Shown here piece by piece: positions 48,693 through 57,582 of a DNA stretch of 64,000 nt. Both the position numbers and the translations under genes were made by a program. The stretch comes from an uncultured bacterium (GTDB lineage Bacteria; Cyanobacteriota; Vampirovibrionia; Gastranaerophilales; Gastranaerophilaceae). Within the stretch, counting starts at the first letter, position 1, and each line of letters starts with the position of its first letter. Location: assembly GCA_949297715.1 (NCBI GenBank), contig CASFTJ010000002.1, forward strand, positions 1 through 64,000. The letters are read 5' to 3'. A model generated the notes under the pieces. That model did no database searches, was not told the origin of the DNA, and saw only the letters and a list, made by a program, of their open reading frames with translations.

Positions 48693-49637
48693 TTAAGGTT
48701 CTAAAATCCGTTTGTAATAAATATCACTTTTAATCGACAAAAAGCTTGCAATAAGGAATAGTAATGCCATACTTGAAATAATTTCTCCGCACAGAATTCC
48801 TTTATCAAAATAGTAAATTATATACGCAAACAGTTTAGGAAATACCAGAAAATGTGCAACAGTAATAAAAGGATGAAGTTTTATGACATCCCATATTGAA
48901 ACCGGCACCCAGAGCCCTTTGTCTTCAATATAACTCTCAAATGTCAAAAACCGCCACAAAAGCGTGCAGAAAAACGCAAGAATTACAAAACCGAATGCAA
49001 TCTGCCCTGATAAAAACGTTGCAACTGTCATCAGGTAAAATACAACAAGCGCAAGCGGAAATGCAATACTGAAATAAAGATTTCCTTTTAATACCCCGAA
49101 AACAGAAATCTTCATTATTTCAACATCTTCGTTCTGTTTCTGCAGGTAATCCTCCATGTTTGAATGTTTTATTGCCGCTGTATAAATCTCTTTGTCGATT
49201 AAATTTTTGTCCAATAAATCTTTTAACGATTTTTTAAAACTTTTATCAACTAATTTTTCTATTTTTATCAAATGTCTTTCTCTTTGCGGGCCGAATTTTT
49301 CCAGCTTTCCCGTCTGTTTTAAATTCTTCAGTCCAAAGTCATACAAATCCGAATACAGGTTATTTAAAACGGTTTCATGCAAATCCTCAGGAACCCCTGA
49401 TGCAATAAGGTCAACGGTTTTGTGAAAAACCCATTCTGCTATAACCTGTACAAAAATACTGCGTAATTCATTATCTTTGCAATCCTCCAAACTTACACGC
49501 TCTCCGGCAAGAATGGAATACTTATAAACCAGATCACGGATGTAAATTCCTCTGTCACTGTATTCTTCAGGTATTATACCTCTTACCTGAAACCTCAGTT
49601 GATTGGCAAATCCTTTATAATCAAATTCTTCGTTCAT
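48693..49637 (-). CDS. membrane protein sharing the N-terminal domain of the FliG-like protein
   Basis: Residues 1-170 of 314 parallel the N-terminal domain of the FliG-like protein at 20268: FDYKGFANQL against FDYAEFAKNL, VIAEWVFHKTVDLIASGVP against IIAEWSFHKSVDLIRSGIP, then LLDKNLIDKEIYTAAIKHSN against LKDRNLISEALMEQAVKQSN. Residues 185 to the end instead hold about four membrane segments (LYFSIAFPLALVVFYLMTVA, IAFGFVILAFFCTLLWRFLT and two more). So the same cytoplasmic domain is attached to a membrane anchor here. It is 15 nt downstream of an exported-protein gene on the same strand, likely one operon. The function is unknown. Confidence 0.7.
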   Translation of the reverse strand: MNEEFDYKGFANQLRFQVRGIIPEEYSDRGIYIRDLVYKYSILAGERVSLEDCKDNELRSIFVQVIAEWVFHKTVDLIASGVPEDLHETVLNNLYSDLYDFGLKNLKQTGKLEKFGPQRERHLIKIEKLVDKSFKKSLKDLLDKNLIDKEIYTAAIKHSNMEDYLQKQNEDVEIMKISVFGVLKGNLYFSIAFPLALVVFYLMTVATFLSGQIAFGFVILAFFCTLLWRFLTFESYIEDKGLWVPVSIWDVIKLHPFITVAHFLVFPKLFAYIIYYFDKGILCGEIISSMALLFLIASFLSIKSDIYYKRILEP

Positions 49638-49652
49638 TTAACTTCCCTTTTC

Positions 49653-50549
49653 CTATAAACTCAAATAAACATCTTCCTGCAATTTGATTTCGAATTCGCT
49701 TCCGGCAGGGATCGAAACTCTTCCGCCCTTATGCCCGATTGAGAATATCGGAGAACCTGCAAAGTTTACGACATAAGTAACCGCACCAACGATTGTCGGG
49801 ATTGGTGAAATTATTACACCAATCGGGTTATCGGCAAGTTTTTTTGAGGTGCTTCTTGTTTTTTGATAGAATGCTTCGCCTTTGTCAATTTGGTTCATAA
49901 CCCCTTTCCAGTATTCACGTTTGCCTTTTATGTTATTGATAAATATTTTTTTATGGTTTGCTTTTGTGACTTTGCCGTGTGCAGAGTACGTCCGTCCGTT
50001 AAATTTCACGCTTTCAATTCTTAATACGACAAGTCCGCCGTTTCCGGTAATTTGCGGAAGATGAGAGTCTTCAACAGATGCCGTAAAGACTGTTCCTGCA
50101 GGTATTGTCACGTACCTCTGGTAAACAGGAGTTAAAGACGTGAAGCTTACTTTAGAGCCTTCTTTCAGGTAATCTGATACAAGATTATTTGATTTAAGGC
50201 GGAATTTTGTGCCTTTTTTAATTTTTATTGCAGTAAAGTCATCTTTGGTAAGTGTTGTGCCCGGAAGATTTTTATTAACTTTTTTCTTTACGGGTTCTGT
50301 TACTGTCGGGGTTGTTTTAGGAGGGGCAGATGTCGTTGTTTTTGTTGGAGCAGTTGTTGTTTTAGGTTGTGTTGTTACTGTTTTGGAAGGGGTTGCTGTT
50401 TTTGGAAGCGGGGGAAGATTTTGCTGCTCAAGTTTTGAGGGGTTGTAATTTTTTCTTATCTCCTCATCCACCGACAAATCGAGTTCCAAAGCCAAAGCAG
50501 GCGCTATTGTTAAATATAAACCTAATATAGCAAAAACTATCCTCTTCAC
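49653..50549 (-). CDS. exported protein with C-terminal IPxGxEFEIKL motif (paralogue of 29756)
   Basis: The 298-residue protein has a signal peptide (IVFAILGLYLTIAPALA), a Thr/Pro/Lys-rich linker (about 45-95), then a domain with TIKP-like beta segments: KIKKGTKFRLKSNNLVSDYL, VTIPAGTVFTASVEDSHLPQ, GGLVVLRIESVKFNGRTYSA, ending in SIPAGSEFEIKLQEDVYL. The last motif and domain order match the protein at 29756. The linker would span a wall or periplasmic layer. It is probably cotranscribed with the membrane protein at 48693, which shares a domain with the export-operon FliG-like protein, hinting at an envelope complex. Confidence 0.6.
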   Translation of the reverse strand: MKRIVFAILGLYLTIAPALALELDLSVDEEIRKNYNPSKLEQQNLPPLPKTATPSKTVTTQPKTTTAPTKTTTSAPPKTTPTVTEPVKKKVNKNLPGTTLTKDDFTAIKIKKGTKFRLKSNNLVSDYLKEGSKVSFTSLTPVYQRYVTIPAGTVFTASVEDSHLPQITGNGGLVVLRIESVKFNGRTYSAHGKVTKANHKKIFINNIKGKREYWKGVMNQIDKGEAFYQKTRSTSKKLADNPIGVIISPIPTIVGAVTYVVNFAGSPIFSIGHKGGRVSIPAGSEFEIKLQEDVYLSL

Positions 50550-50560
50550 AATTCCCTCTT

Positions 50561-50614
50561 AAAAATTAACGCCACTTTTATTTAGCTTAGTAAAAATCAA
50601 TAAAAGTGACGTTA
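50561..50614 (-). terminator. intrinsic terminator after the gltA-type gene
   Basis: A 16-bp stem (TAACGCCACTTTTATT, 50567-50582, with its inverted copy at 50599-50614, one wobble) is followed on the - strand by a T-rich run. It separates this gene from the exported-protein gene downstream. Confidence 0.85.
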
Positions 50615-50625
50615 TAAAGTTGTAA

Positions 50626-51999
50626 TTATTCAGCTAAAAGCTCATTGATAGCTTTAGCTGCTTTTTTGCCGGCACCCATTGCGTTGATTGCGTTTGATTC
50701 TCCAACAGGCGCAACGTCTCCGCCTGCGTAAACAGTCGGAATATTTGTTGCTCTGGTTTCGCCATCAACCGTAATGTAGCCTTTTTTATCGGTAATTATT
50801 TCAATACCGTCAGCTTCTGCGGATCTTTGTATAATCGGGTTTGGGCCTGTGCCTAGCGCAACGATTACAGTATCAAGTTCTACGGTTTCGATTTTGCCTG
50901 TCGGAACAGGTTTTCTGCGCCCGCTTTCATCAGGTTCGCCAAGCTCCATTACTTCCAATTCAACGGCTTTTACATAACCGTCTTGTCCAAGAATTTCTTT
51001 TGGTGCATATAAAAATTTGAATATAACGCCTTCTTCTTTTGCGTGGCGGATTTCTTCAAGTCTTGCCGGAAGTTCTTTTTCCGTACGTCTGTAAATGATG
51101 TAAACTTCTTCAAAACCTACTCTGACAGCAGTTCTTGCTGCATCCATCGCAACGTTTCCGCCTCCGAATACCGCAACTTTCTTACCTACTCTTAAAGGTG
51201 TCGGGCTATCAGGTTGTCCGGCGTGCATCAAGTTTACTCTTGTCAAAAATTCGTTAGCTGAAAATACTCCGTTCAAGTTTTCGCCAGGAACGTGAAGCAT
51301 TTTCGGCAAACCTGCGCCTGAGCAGATGAAGATTGCGTCAAACCCGTCTTCTTTTAATTGTTTAATAGTAATTGATTTTCCGACAACGACATTTGTGTGG
51401 AACTCAACTCCCATAGCTTTGAGGTTGGTAATTTCTCTGTCAAGAACGGTTCTTGGAAGTCTGAAAGGCGGAATTCCGTATCTTAATACACCGCCGAGTT
51501 CGTGAAGTGCTTCAAAAACAACAACTTCGTGTCCTGCTTTTCTAAGGTCTGCAGCAGCTGTAATTCCTGCACACCCAGATCCGACTATCGCAACTTTTTT
51601 GCCTGAAGGCTTAATTTCCGGCATATCAGCTTTTGTATTATCGCCTACATATCTTTCTAAAGCCCCGATTGCAACTGGAAGTCCTTTAATTCCTAAAATA
51701 CATTTGCCTTCACATTGTCTTTCCTGCGGGCAAACACGACCGCAGACTGACGGAAGCATACTTGTTTCACGAATAATTTCGCCTGCTTTATCAAGGTTGC
51801 CTTCCTTAATTTCGTGGATAAATTGCGGAATTTGAATGTTAACAGGACATCCTTTTACGCACTGCGGATTTTTACAATTCAAACATCTTGAAGCCTCAAG
51901 CTTAACCTGTTCCGGTGTAAGATTGCTTTCTACCGGATCAAAATTTGAACGTCTTTGAATTTTATCCTGCTCTATTACTCGTTGTCTTTCTACAGCCAT
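50626..51999 (-). CDS. NAD(P)H-dependent glutamate synthase small-subunit-type flavoprotein (GltA/GltD/NfnB family)
   Basis: The start at 51999 follows AAGGGG by 7 nt; a longer frame would run through the gene's own promoter. The 457 residues comprise an N-terminal Cys-rich [4Fe-4S] domain (CLNCKNPQCVKGCPV, VCGRVCPQERQCEGKC). An FAD site follows (VAIVGSGCAGITAAADLRKA, then GGVLRYGIPPFRLP), then an NAD(P) site (KVAVFGGGNVAMDAARTAVR) and the C-terminal VYAGGDVAPVGESNAINAMG. The length and lack of a large-subunit gene nearby match the stand-alone GltA/NfnB-type group. No NfnA-like gene is adjacent either. The electron partner, and so glutamate synthesis itself, is unproven. Confidence 0.85.
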   Translation of the reverse strand: MAVERQRVIEQDKIQRRSNFDPVESNLTPEQVKLEASRCLNCKNPQCVKGCPVNIQIPQFIHEIKEGNLDKAGEIIRETSMLPSVCGRVCPQERQCEGKCILGIKGLPVAIGALERYVGDNTKADMPEIKPSGKKVAIVGSGCAGITAAADLRKAGHEVVVFEALHELGGVLRYGIPPFRLPRTVLDREITNLKAMGVEFHTNVVVGKSITIKQLKEDGFDAIFICSGAGLPKMLHVPGENLNGVFSANEFLTRVNLMHAGQPDSPTPLRVGKKVAVFGGGNVAMDAARTAVRVGFEEVYIIYRRTEKELPARLEEIRHAKEEGVIFKFLYAPKEILGQDGYVKAVELEVMELGEPDESGRRKPVPTGKIETVELDTVIVALGTGPNPIIQRSAEADGIEIITDKKGYITVDGETRATNIPTVYAGGDVAPVGESNAINAMGAGKKAAKAINELLAE

Positions 52000-52041
52000 T
52001 TTATATCCCCTTCTTATATATAGTCTACTATTAATATCAGT

Positions 52042-52070
52042 ATTGTAATTAAAAAACGCAATCAATGCAA
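52042..52070 (-). promoter_or_regulatory. promoter of the gltA-type gene
   Basis: On the - strand TTGCAT, a 17-nt spacer, then TACAAT, back to back with the mutS2 promoter. The leader is about 35 nt. Confidence 0.6.
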
Positions 52071-52097
52071 GAATTAATTTAAAAACTTCATAATCGC

Positions 52098-52125
52098 TTG
52101 CAAAAAAGGCTTTAAATTGTAAAAT
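52098..52125 (+). promoter_or_regulatory. promoter of mutS2, placing the transcript start at the start codon
   Basis: TTGCAA, a 16-nt spacer, then TAAAAT. Six discriminator bases separate it from the A of the mutS2 ATG, which lacks any ribosome site, suggesting a leaderless mRNA. Confidence 0.55.
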
Positions 52126-52131
52126 TTCCTT

Positions 52132-54516
52132 ATGGATATTCAATCAAAGACATTAAAGACTTTAGAATTCGACAAGATACAGGAAAAAATATCGCTTTTT
52201 GCAAAAACTTCACAAAGCAAAGAGTTGGCTTTAGGGGCTAAAATTTATGATGAATATTCCGAAATTATAAAGGCATTAAATTACACAAAAGAAGCCAAAA
52301 GTATTCTGGATTATGCAATAGATTTGCCGATAGGTTTTGTAGCGGACATAAATCAAATTCAAAAAAGTGCTTTAATAAGTTATCTTACCCCCGAAGAACT
52401 TTCAGATGTTGCGCAGACACTTCGTTCTTCCCGACTTGTCAAAAAGTTTTTGTCTGACAATTCGGAGCAGATTAAGATTCCGCAGTTGTTTGGGTTATCT
52501 CAAAATCTTTTGCAGGCAAGGGATTTGGAAGAAAAAATCTTTGATACTTTTGACGATAATTTAGAGATTAAAAAAGATGCAACCCCTGAACTTAAAGGGT
52601 TATGGGCATCGTTAGGCGACAATGAAAAGAATTTAAGAACAAGGGTTAATGACTTGTTAAATTCAGCGGAATTTTCGAAACATTTGCAGGAGAATATTTA
52701 CACAACCCGTGATGACAGGATTGTTTTTCAGGTAAAAGCGCCTTCCAAGAATAAAGTTAGAGGCATAGTTCACGATGTATCCGCAACGAACAAGACTTTT
52801 TATATTGAGCCGGAAGAACTTGTGCCTGTGAATAACAAAATTCGTGAAATCAGAGCGCAAATTCATGCTGAAGAAGTGAGAATTTTGGTAGAACTTTCTT
52901 CTTTTGTGAAAGAAAAAATGACGGATTTAAAAATTGCCGAAAGAACGATTGCAGAAATTGACTTTCATTTTGCAAAAGCAAGGTATGCCGCAAGAATTCA
53001 GGCTGTAGAACCCGAGATTATTCCGCCAAATAACGGAGAAAAGGTTGTAATTTTTGAAAATATGCGCCATCCGCTTCTTATCGGGACTGTTGAGAATATT
53101 GTCTCAAACAATTTTGAGATTGGCAGAGATTACAAATCCATTATAATAACAGGTTCAAACACAGGCGGAAAAACGGTTACGATAAAAACAATCGGCCTAT
53201 TTTTGTTGATGGCAAAAGCGGGATTTTTTCTCCCTTGCACAATGGCAAAGCTCTATCCGTTTAAAAAAGTTTTTGCCGACATCGGAGATGATCAAAGTAT
53301 TTTGCAAAGTTTGTCCACATTTTCTTCTCACATGAAAAATATAATAGACATTGTTGAAAAATCCGATGAAGAAACTTATGTTTTGCTGGACGAAATTTGC
53401 GCGGGAACCGATCCTCAGGAGGGTTCTGTTTTAGCAAAAGTTATTCTTGAATATCTGGCAAAAAAGAAAGTAATATCAACGGTTACGACACACTACGGCG
53501 AATTAAAGGCGCTTGAGTATTCAAATCCTTACTTCAAAAATGCTTCGGTTGAATTTGATACAAATACTCTAAAACCGACCTACAAACTGTTAATAGGAAT
53601 TCCGGGACTCAGTAACGCAATAGCAATTTCTGCAAACTTGGGGCTTAATAAAGAAATAACAGAAAAAGCTAAAGAAATTTTGATAAACCAAAAAGATCCC
53701 TCAATTTTGGTTGTTGAAAAGCTTCAGGAAACCCAGCAAAAACTCAGCGATAATCTTAAAAATACCGAAATCGCCAAAGAAGAAGCTGATGAATTAAAGA
53801 AAGAATATGAAGAAAATCTTGAAGCAATTAAAAAAGATAAGAAAAAAACAATCAAAAATATAAAAAACAAATTTGATTACGAAATGCTTGAGGTTAGAGC
53901 GGAATTAAAAGAAATAATAGATGATATGCGCAAAGAAAAAACCGAAAAAATTGCGCGCAGATCTTATTCTCGTCTTGCAAAGCTGGAACAGGGGTTTAGA
54001 GAAAAACTTGATGAATATGAAGAAAAAAACAGTTATCAGCCTGTAGATTTTGAGAAAATTCAAATCGGAGAAAAATTAATTGTAAAAGAGCTTCACCAGC
54101 CTGTTGTACTTCTTTCAAAGCCTGATAAGAAGGGCAAAGTGCTGGTTCAGATGGGGAACATAAAAACAAATATGCCTAAGGATAAGCTTGCACCTTACGA
54201 TAAAAAATACGAAATAAAATCAAGTATATATAAACCTGTAATGACCGAGCGGTTTGAACTTAGAAAAACTGAAGTTTCAAACAGGCTTGATTTGAGAGGA
54301 AAAACGGTTGAGGATTCACTGGATGAGCTTGAAATTTTTCTGGATCACGCAAGTTTAGCGGGCTTTAGTGAAGTTACGGTAATCCACGGTCACGGCACAG
54401 GTGCTTTAAAATCTGCGGTTAGAGATTTTTTAAAGACATCTCCATATGTAAAAGAGTTTCGTGCAGGCGGTGACGGCGAAGGCGGCGACGGGGTAAGTGT
54501 TGTTGGGTTAAGGTAG
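52132..54516 (+). CDS. mutS2: MutS2 family ATPase/endonuclease
   Basis: MutS2 proteins suppress recombination or, in some bacteria, split collided ribosomes. The 794 residues begin SKTLKTLEFDKIQEKISLFA, the family start. Walker A is GSNTGGKT at 341-348 and Walker B is VLLDEICAGTDPQEGS. The ABC core is followed by a long coiled coil (about 510-640), a KOW-like stretch (EKLIVKELHQPVVLLSKPDK) and a C-terminal Smr nuclease domain with LDLRG and HGHGTG. There is no mismatch-recognition domain, as expected. There is no Shine-Dalgarno sequence. Confidence 0.95.
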   Translation: MDIQSKTLKTLEFDKIQEKISLFAKTSQSKELALGAKIYDEYSEIIKALNYTKEAKSILDYAIDLPIGFVADINQIQKSALISYLTPEELSDVAQTLRSSRLVKKFLSDNSEQIKIPQLFGLSQNLLQARDLEEKIFDTFDDNLEIKKDATPELKGLWASLGDNEKNLRTRVNDLLNSAEFSKHLQENIYTTRDDRIVFQVKAPSKNKVRGIVHDVSATNKTFYIEPEELVPVNNKIREIRAQIHAEEVRILVELSSFVKEKMTDLKIAERTIAEIDFHFAKARYAARIQAVEPEIIPPNNGEKVVIFENMRHPLLIGTVENIVSNNFEIGRDYKSIIITGSNTGGKTVTIKTIGLFLLMAKAGFFLPCTMAKLYPFKKVFADIGDDQSILQSLSTFSSHMKNIIDIVEKSDEETYVLLDEICAGTDPQEGSVLAKVILEYLAKKKVISTVTTHYGELKALEYSNPYFKNASVEFDTNTLKPTYKLLIGIPGLSNAIAISANLGLNKEITEKAKEILINQKDPSILVVEKLQETQQKLSDNLKNTEIAKEEADELKKEYEENLEAIKKDKKKTIKNIKNKFDYEMLEVRAELKEIIDDMRKEKTEKIARRSYSRLAKLEQGFREKLDEYEEKNSYQPVDFEKIQIGEKLIVKELHQPVVLLSKPDKKGKVLVQMGNIKTNMPKDKLAPYDKKYEIKSSIYKPVMTERFELRKTEVSNRLDLRGKTVEDSLDELEIFLDHASLAGFSEVTVIHGHGTGALKSAVRDFLKTSPYVKEFRAGGDGEGGDGVSVVGLR

Positions 54517-54573
54517 TTTTTACATTAATAAAATATTCGATTGTTTGTAATTATATAAAATAATCATTTTCTG

Positions 54574-54582
54574 TGTTATAAT
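54574..54582 (+). promoter_or_regulatory. extended -10 promoter of the M20 peptidase gene
   Basis: TGTTATAAT is a full extended -10 element; no good -35 lies 17 nt upstream, as often with this class. The leader is about 25 nt and contains AAGGAG. Confidence 0.5.
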
Positions 54583-54613
54583 GTAGAGTAAGAATTATAT
54601 TAAGGAGTTTGGT

Positions 54614-55774
54614 ATGCTAATTAGTGAATTAAGAGAAGAAAATGAGCTTATAGATTTATTTTGCGGGCTTGCTGAAACCCCGTCGCCATCAATGCAGGAA
54701 GAAAAAGTTATTGCATTCCTTGAGGATTACTGCCGTAAAAATAATCTTGAATACAGGCTTGACGGTTATAAAAATGTTTTGATAAAAGTTCCTGCAACTG
54801 ACAGCACAAAGCCGCCGTTGCTTTTGTCCAGTCATATGGATGTTATAGGCGACGACAGCCCTGTGGAAGCTTATTTGGACGGAGATTTGATAAGAGCAAA
54901 AGGCAGAACACTCGGTGCTGACGATAAAGCAGGGTTAGCTAATGCACTTTATTTTGCAACAAAGCTTTCGAAATCCTCAATGCCTCATGGTGAATTGGAA
55001 CTTGTGTTTACCAGAGATGAAGAAAACGGAGCGTCGGGAATCAGAAATATTGAATTTGATAAACTGAATTCTAAATATGCTCTAGTACTTGATAGCGATA
55101 GCTTGGGACAGCTTATGACATCGGGTGCCAGCTATACTACCGTAAAAATTCACGTAACAAGCTTTAAAGGCGGTCATTCGGGAATTGATATTGCAGATCC
55201 GACAAGAGAAAATGCCGCAAAACTTATTGCTGATATAGTTTCAAATCTTCCGCAAGGGGTTTACTATTCCGAAAACGGCCAGGTTGTTACTTCCTGCAAT
55301 ATCGGCGGAATAATTTCAGGTAATGTAAAGGTTACAAATATAATTAACACCACAGCTGAGGCAAGCTATTCTATCCGAAGCTCAAGCAGAAAAATGGAAG
55401 AAGAACTTAAAAATCGTATGATTTTTGAAATTGATGATTTTAACAAACAATATGAAGGTATTGCAAAAGCTGAAATAGTTTTTGAAGAACATCTTCCGCC
55501 GTTTGAAAAAGCCGAGGATGATTATATTCCGATATTGTTTGAGGCAGTTGCAAGAAAAGTCGGGGTAACTCCTGAAATCTCATCTTTCCACGCAGGTGCG
55601 GAAACTCATATTTACGCAAACAGAACAAATTCAAAAGGCGAAAAATTTCTTCCGTTCTTGGTGGGACTTGCGGATGTTCAGAATATGCACTCTTCAGAGG
55701 AAAATGTTAATTACAAATCCATAATCAAAGGTCAAGAATTGCTTGAAGCTTTCTATCAAGCTTACAGTGATTAA
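54614..55774 (+). CDS. M20-family zinc aminopeptidase, tripeptidase-T-like
   Basis: The protein is a cytoplasmic di-zinc peptidase. The 386 residues show the metal-binding series SSHMDV (His), GADDKAG (bridging Asp), TRDEENG (catalytic and metal Glu), LDSDSLG and the final His in HSSEENV. A dimerisation lid domain lies in the middle (about 175-290, with FKGGHSGIDI). PepT and the related M20B peptidases cleave N-terminal residues from di- and tripeptides. No amidohydrolase-specific feature is apparent. It has its own promoter and terminator and no operon partner. Confidence 0.85.
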   Translation: MLISELREENELIDLFCGLAETPSPSMQEEKVIAFLEDYCRKNNLEYRLDGYKNVLIKVPATDSTKPPLLLSSHMDVIGDDSPVEAYLDGDLIRAKGRTLGADDKAGLANALYFATKLSKSSMPHGELELVFTRDEENGASGIRNIEFDKLNSKYALVLDSDSLGQLMTSGASYTTVKIHVTSFKGGHSGIDIADPTRENAAKLIADIVSNLPQGVYYSENGQVVTSCNIGGIISGNVKVTNIINTTAEASYSIRSSSRKMEEELKNRMIFEIDDFNKQYEGIAKAEIVFEEHLPPFEKAEDDYIPILFEAVARKVGVTPEISSFHAGAETHIYANRTNSKGEKFLPFLVGLADVQNMHSSEENVNYKSIIKGQELLEAFYQAYSD

Positions 55775-55805
55775 TTTGCCCGAGAGGATAATTTAATTAT
55801 GCAAA

Positions 55806-55834
55806 AAAGAGCAGTTATTATAACTGCTCTTTTT
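55806..55834. terminator. bidirectional terminator between M20 peptidase and lytic transglycosylase genes
   Basis: A perfect 12-bp stem (AAAGAGCAGTTA with TAACTGCTCTTT) has a TTA loop, a T-run on the + strand and an A-run (T on the - strand) on the other side. It lies between convergent genes. Confidence 0.92.
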
Positions 55835-55860
55835 ATTGAAATTTCTTTAAGCCTTACACC

Positions 55861-56460
55861 TTATATAGCAAGTGTAGTAGCTTCAATTTCAAGTTCTATT
55901 GGCATTTCTTCGACAACTTCTACTTTTTTAACTTCCTGTTTAACAGCAGGTGCTGATGTTTTTGCAGGTGTTACAGGTTTTGCAGCCTTAACCATCATTA
56001 AATCGGGATTTGCTTTGTAGTTACGATAGTCAGCCATAATCTTGTTAACGAAACGTCTAGTTTCAGCATACGGCGGAACTGCATTGTAACGTTTAACATT
56101 TCCCGGCCCTGCATTGTAAGCTGCAAGTGCCAATTCCATAGAACCGAACATTTTGTACATCATCTTGTAGTACATAATTCCGCCTTTGATGTTATCATTC
56201 AAAAGGTACGGATTTAATCCCATTCTTTTGGCAGTAGACGGCATTAATTGGAAAACTCCGACGGCCCCGTGGCTGCTTTTTGCTTCGTGTCTGAAACCTG
56301 ATTCGGTTCTTGCAATAGACAAAGCAATAGCAGGATCTACTCCCATCTCAAGTGCATGTTTCACAATAGTCGCTTTTACGGTGTTGACATCCGCAGCCTG
56401 CGCGGGGGTATTGCAAAATATACACGCGAGTGCAAAAGTGATTAGTAATAGTTTTCTCAA
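55861..56460 (-). CDS. lytic transglycosylase (SLT domain)
   Basis: The enzyme cleaves peptidoglycan glycan strands. The start is TTG with AGAGGA 8 nt upstream. The 199 residues begin with a signal peptide (LLITFALACIFCNTPAQA). The SLT/GEWL domain (about 25-145) has the catalytic Glu in ALSIARTESGFRHEAKSSHG, GAVGVFQLMPSTA and ALAAYNAGPGNVKRY. The C-terminal 50 residues are a Pro/Lys/Glu-rich tail. It has its own promoter. Such enzymes often make space for envelope-spanning export machines, but there is no direct link here beyond that general fact. Confidence 0.93.
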   Translation of the reverse strand: MRKLLLITFALACIFCNTPAQAADVNTVKATIVKHALEMGVDPAIALSIARTESGFRHEAKSSHGAVGVFQLMPSTAKRMGLNPYLLNDNIKGGIMYYKMMYKMFGSMELALAAYNAGPGNVKRYNAVPPYAETRRFVNKIMADYRNYKANPDLMMVKAAKPVTPAKTSAPAVKQEVKKVEVVEEMPIELEIEATTLAI

Positions 56461-56563
56461 AATGTAATCCTCTGGTTGTAAATTGAAAATTCTTGAATAA
56501 ACTAACCTCTCTCCTTATTTTTGTTCAAGGTGTTAACCTTCAAGAACTAAATCTTATATACCT

Positions 56564-56591
56564 ATAATATTACAAAAAATTTAAATTTCAA
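56564..56591 (-). promoter_or_regulatory. promoter of the lytic transglycosylase gene
   Basis: On the - strand TTGAAA, a 16-nt spacer, then TATTAT. The leader of about 97 nt includes a small hairpin AAGGT/ACCTT flanked by GTTC/GAAC (56523-56547). It is too short for a c-di-AMP riboswitch. Confidence 0.45.
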
Positions 56592-56692
56592 GCCCTTGTT
56601 TTTTGAGTGTGGCGAAAACACTTGTGGGGTGTCGTTATGCAGAATGTTAAGAATGTAAATTCCGTGTCAAGTAAAAGTCAAATTTGTTAAGT

Positions 56693-56720
56693 TTGTGATA
56701 ATTTTTTTTTATGATAGAAT
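56693..56720 (+). promoter_or_regulatory. promoter of mtnP
   Basis: TTGTGA, a 16-nt spacer, then TAGAAT, with the start near 56727 and AAAGGAG before the ATG at 56757. Confidence 0.5.
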
Positions 56721-56756
56721 TTTTACAAGGAATTAGAGTTTAAAAAGGAGACATAA

Positions 56757-57560
56757 ATGGAAAATAAAAAGCTTGCAACAATCGGCGTTTTTGGCGGATC
56801 AGGATTTTACAAATTTCTTGAAGATATTGAGGAGGTAAGGATAGAAACCCCTTACGGAATGCCGAGCGACAATCTTTTTATCGGTAAAATCGGGCCTCAT
56901 AAAGTAGCCTTTATGCCAAGACACGGAAGAAATCATTCTATTTTGCCTCACCTTTTGAATTACCGAGCAAATGTTTGGGCTATGAAGTCAATCGGGGTTG
57001 AAAGAGTAATTTCTCCTTGTGCTGCCGGAAGCCTTCAAAAACACGTAAAACCCGGAGATTTTGTAATTTGCGATCAGTTTGTGGATTGGACAGACGGAAG
57101 AAAATCAACTTTCTTTGAAGGTCCTATCGTAACTCACCCTTCTGCTGCCGAAACTTATTGCCCTGAACTTAGAAAGCTTGCGATTGAAACAGGTAAAGAA
57201 ATCGGGCTTACTATTCACGAGACCGGAACTGTTGTTGTAATTAACGGGCCCAGATTTTCGACTAAATCGGAATCTAAATTCTTTACAAATCAAGGTTGGG
57301 AAGTTATAAATATGACCGCTTTCCCTGAAAATTATCTTGTCAGAGAAATGGATATGTGTCCTTTGAATATTTCATTAATAACCGATTATGATGCGGGGTT
57401 AGTCGGGGATGTTCCGCCTGTTTCTCATCAGGAAGTGACAGAAGTGTTTGCAAATAATCTTGCTAACCTTAAAACATTGCTCTTTAAGATGATTGAAAAA
57501 ATTCCGGCAGAACGCAACAATTGTGTGTGTGCTAAGACTCAAAAAATGTCAAGGTTATAA
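56757..57560 (+). CDS. mtnP: S-methyl-5'-thioadenosine phosphorylase
   Basis: The enzyme splits methylthioadenosine to adenine and methylthioribose-1-phosphate for methionine salvage. The 267 residues have IGVFGGSGFYKF, the phosphate-site MPRHGRNHSILPHLLNYRAN, SPCAAGSLQKHVKPGDFVIC, DQFVDWTDGR and the purine/methylthioribose-site NMTAFPENYLVREMDMCPLN with ISLITDYD. The MTA- rather than inosine-type motif MTxxPE is clear. It is followed after 22 nt by yggT on the same strand. Confidence 0.94.
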   Translation: MENKKLATIGVFGGSGFYKFLEDIEEVRIETPYGMPSDNLFIGKIGPHKVAFMPRHGRNHSILPHLLNYRANVWAMKSIGVERVISPCAAGSLQKHVKPGDFVICDQFVDWTDGRKSTFFEGPIVTHPSAAETYCPELRKLAIETGKEIGLTIHETGTVVVINGPRFSTKSESKFFTNQGWEVINMTAFPENYLVREMDMCPLNISLITDYDAGLVGDVPPVSHQEVTEVFANNLANLKTLLFKMIEKIPAERNNCVCAKTQKMSRL

Positions 57561-57582
57561 ACTCTTATAGGAGGTTAAAAAT

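Noticed and set aside
52000-52143. N-terminal extension of the gltA-type protein
   Set aside because: It would run through the gene's own promoter and the mutS2 start; the ATG at 51999 has AAGGGG and fits the family start.
55799-56020. 73-codon frame opposite the end of the lytic transglycosylase gene
   Set aside because: It starts inside a terminator hairpin and is the mirror of the SLT gene's tail.
56461-56563. c-di-AMP riboswitch in the lytic transglycosylase leader
   Set aside because: The gene class fits, but the leader is only about 97 nt and shows one small hairpin, not the large two-fold riboswitch core.
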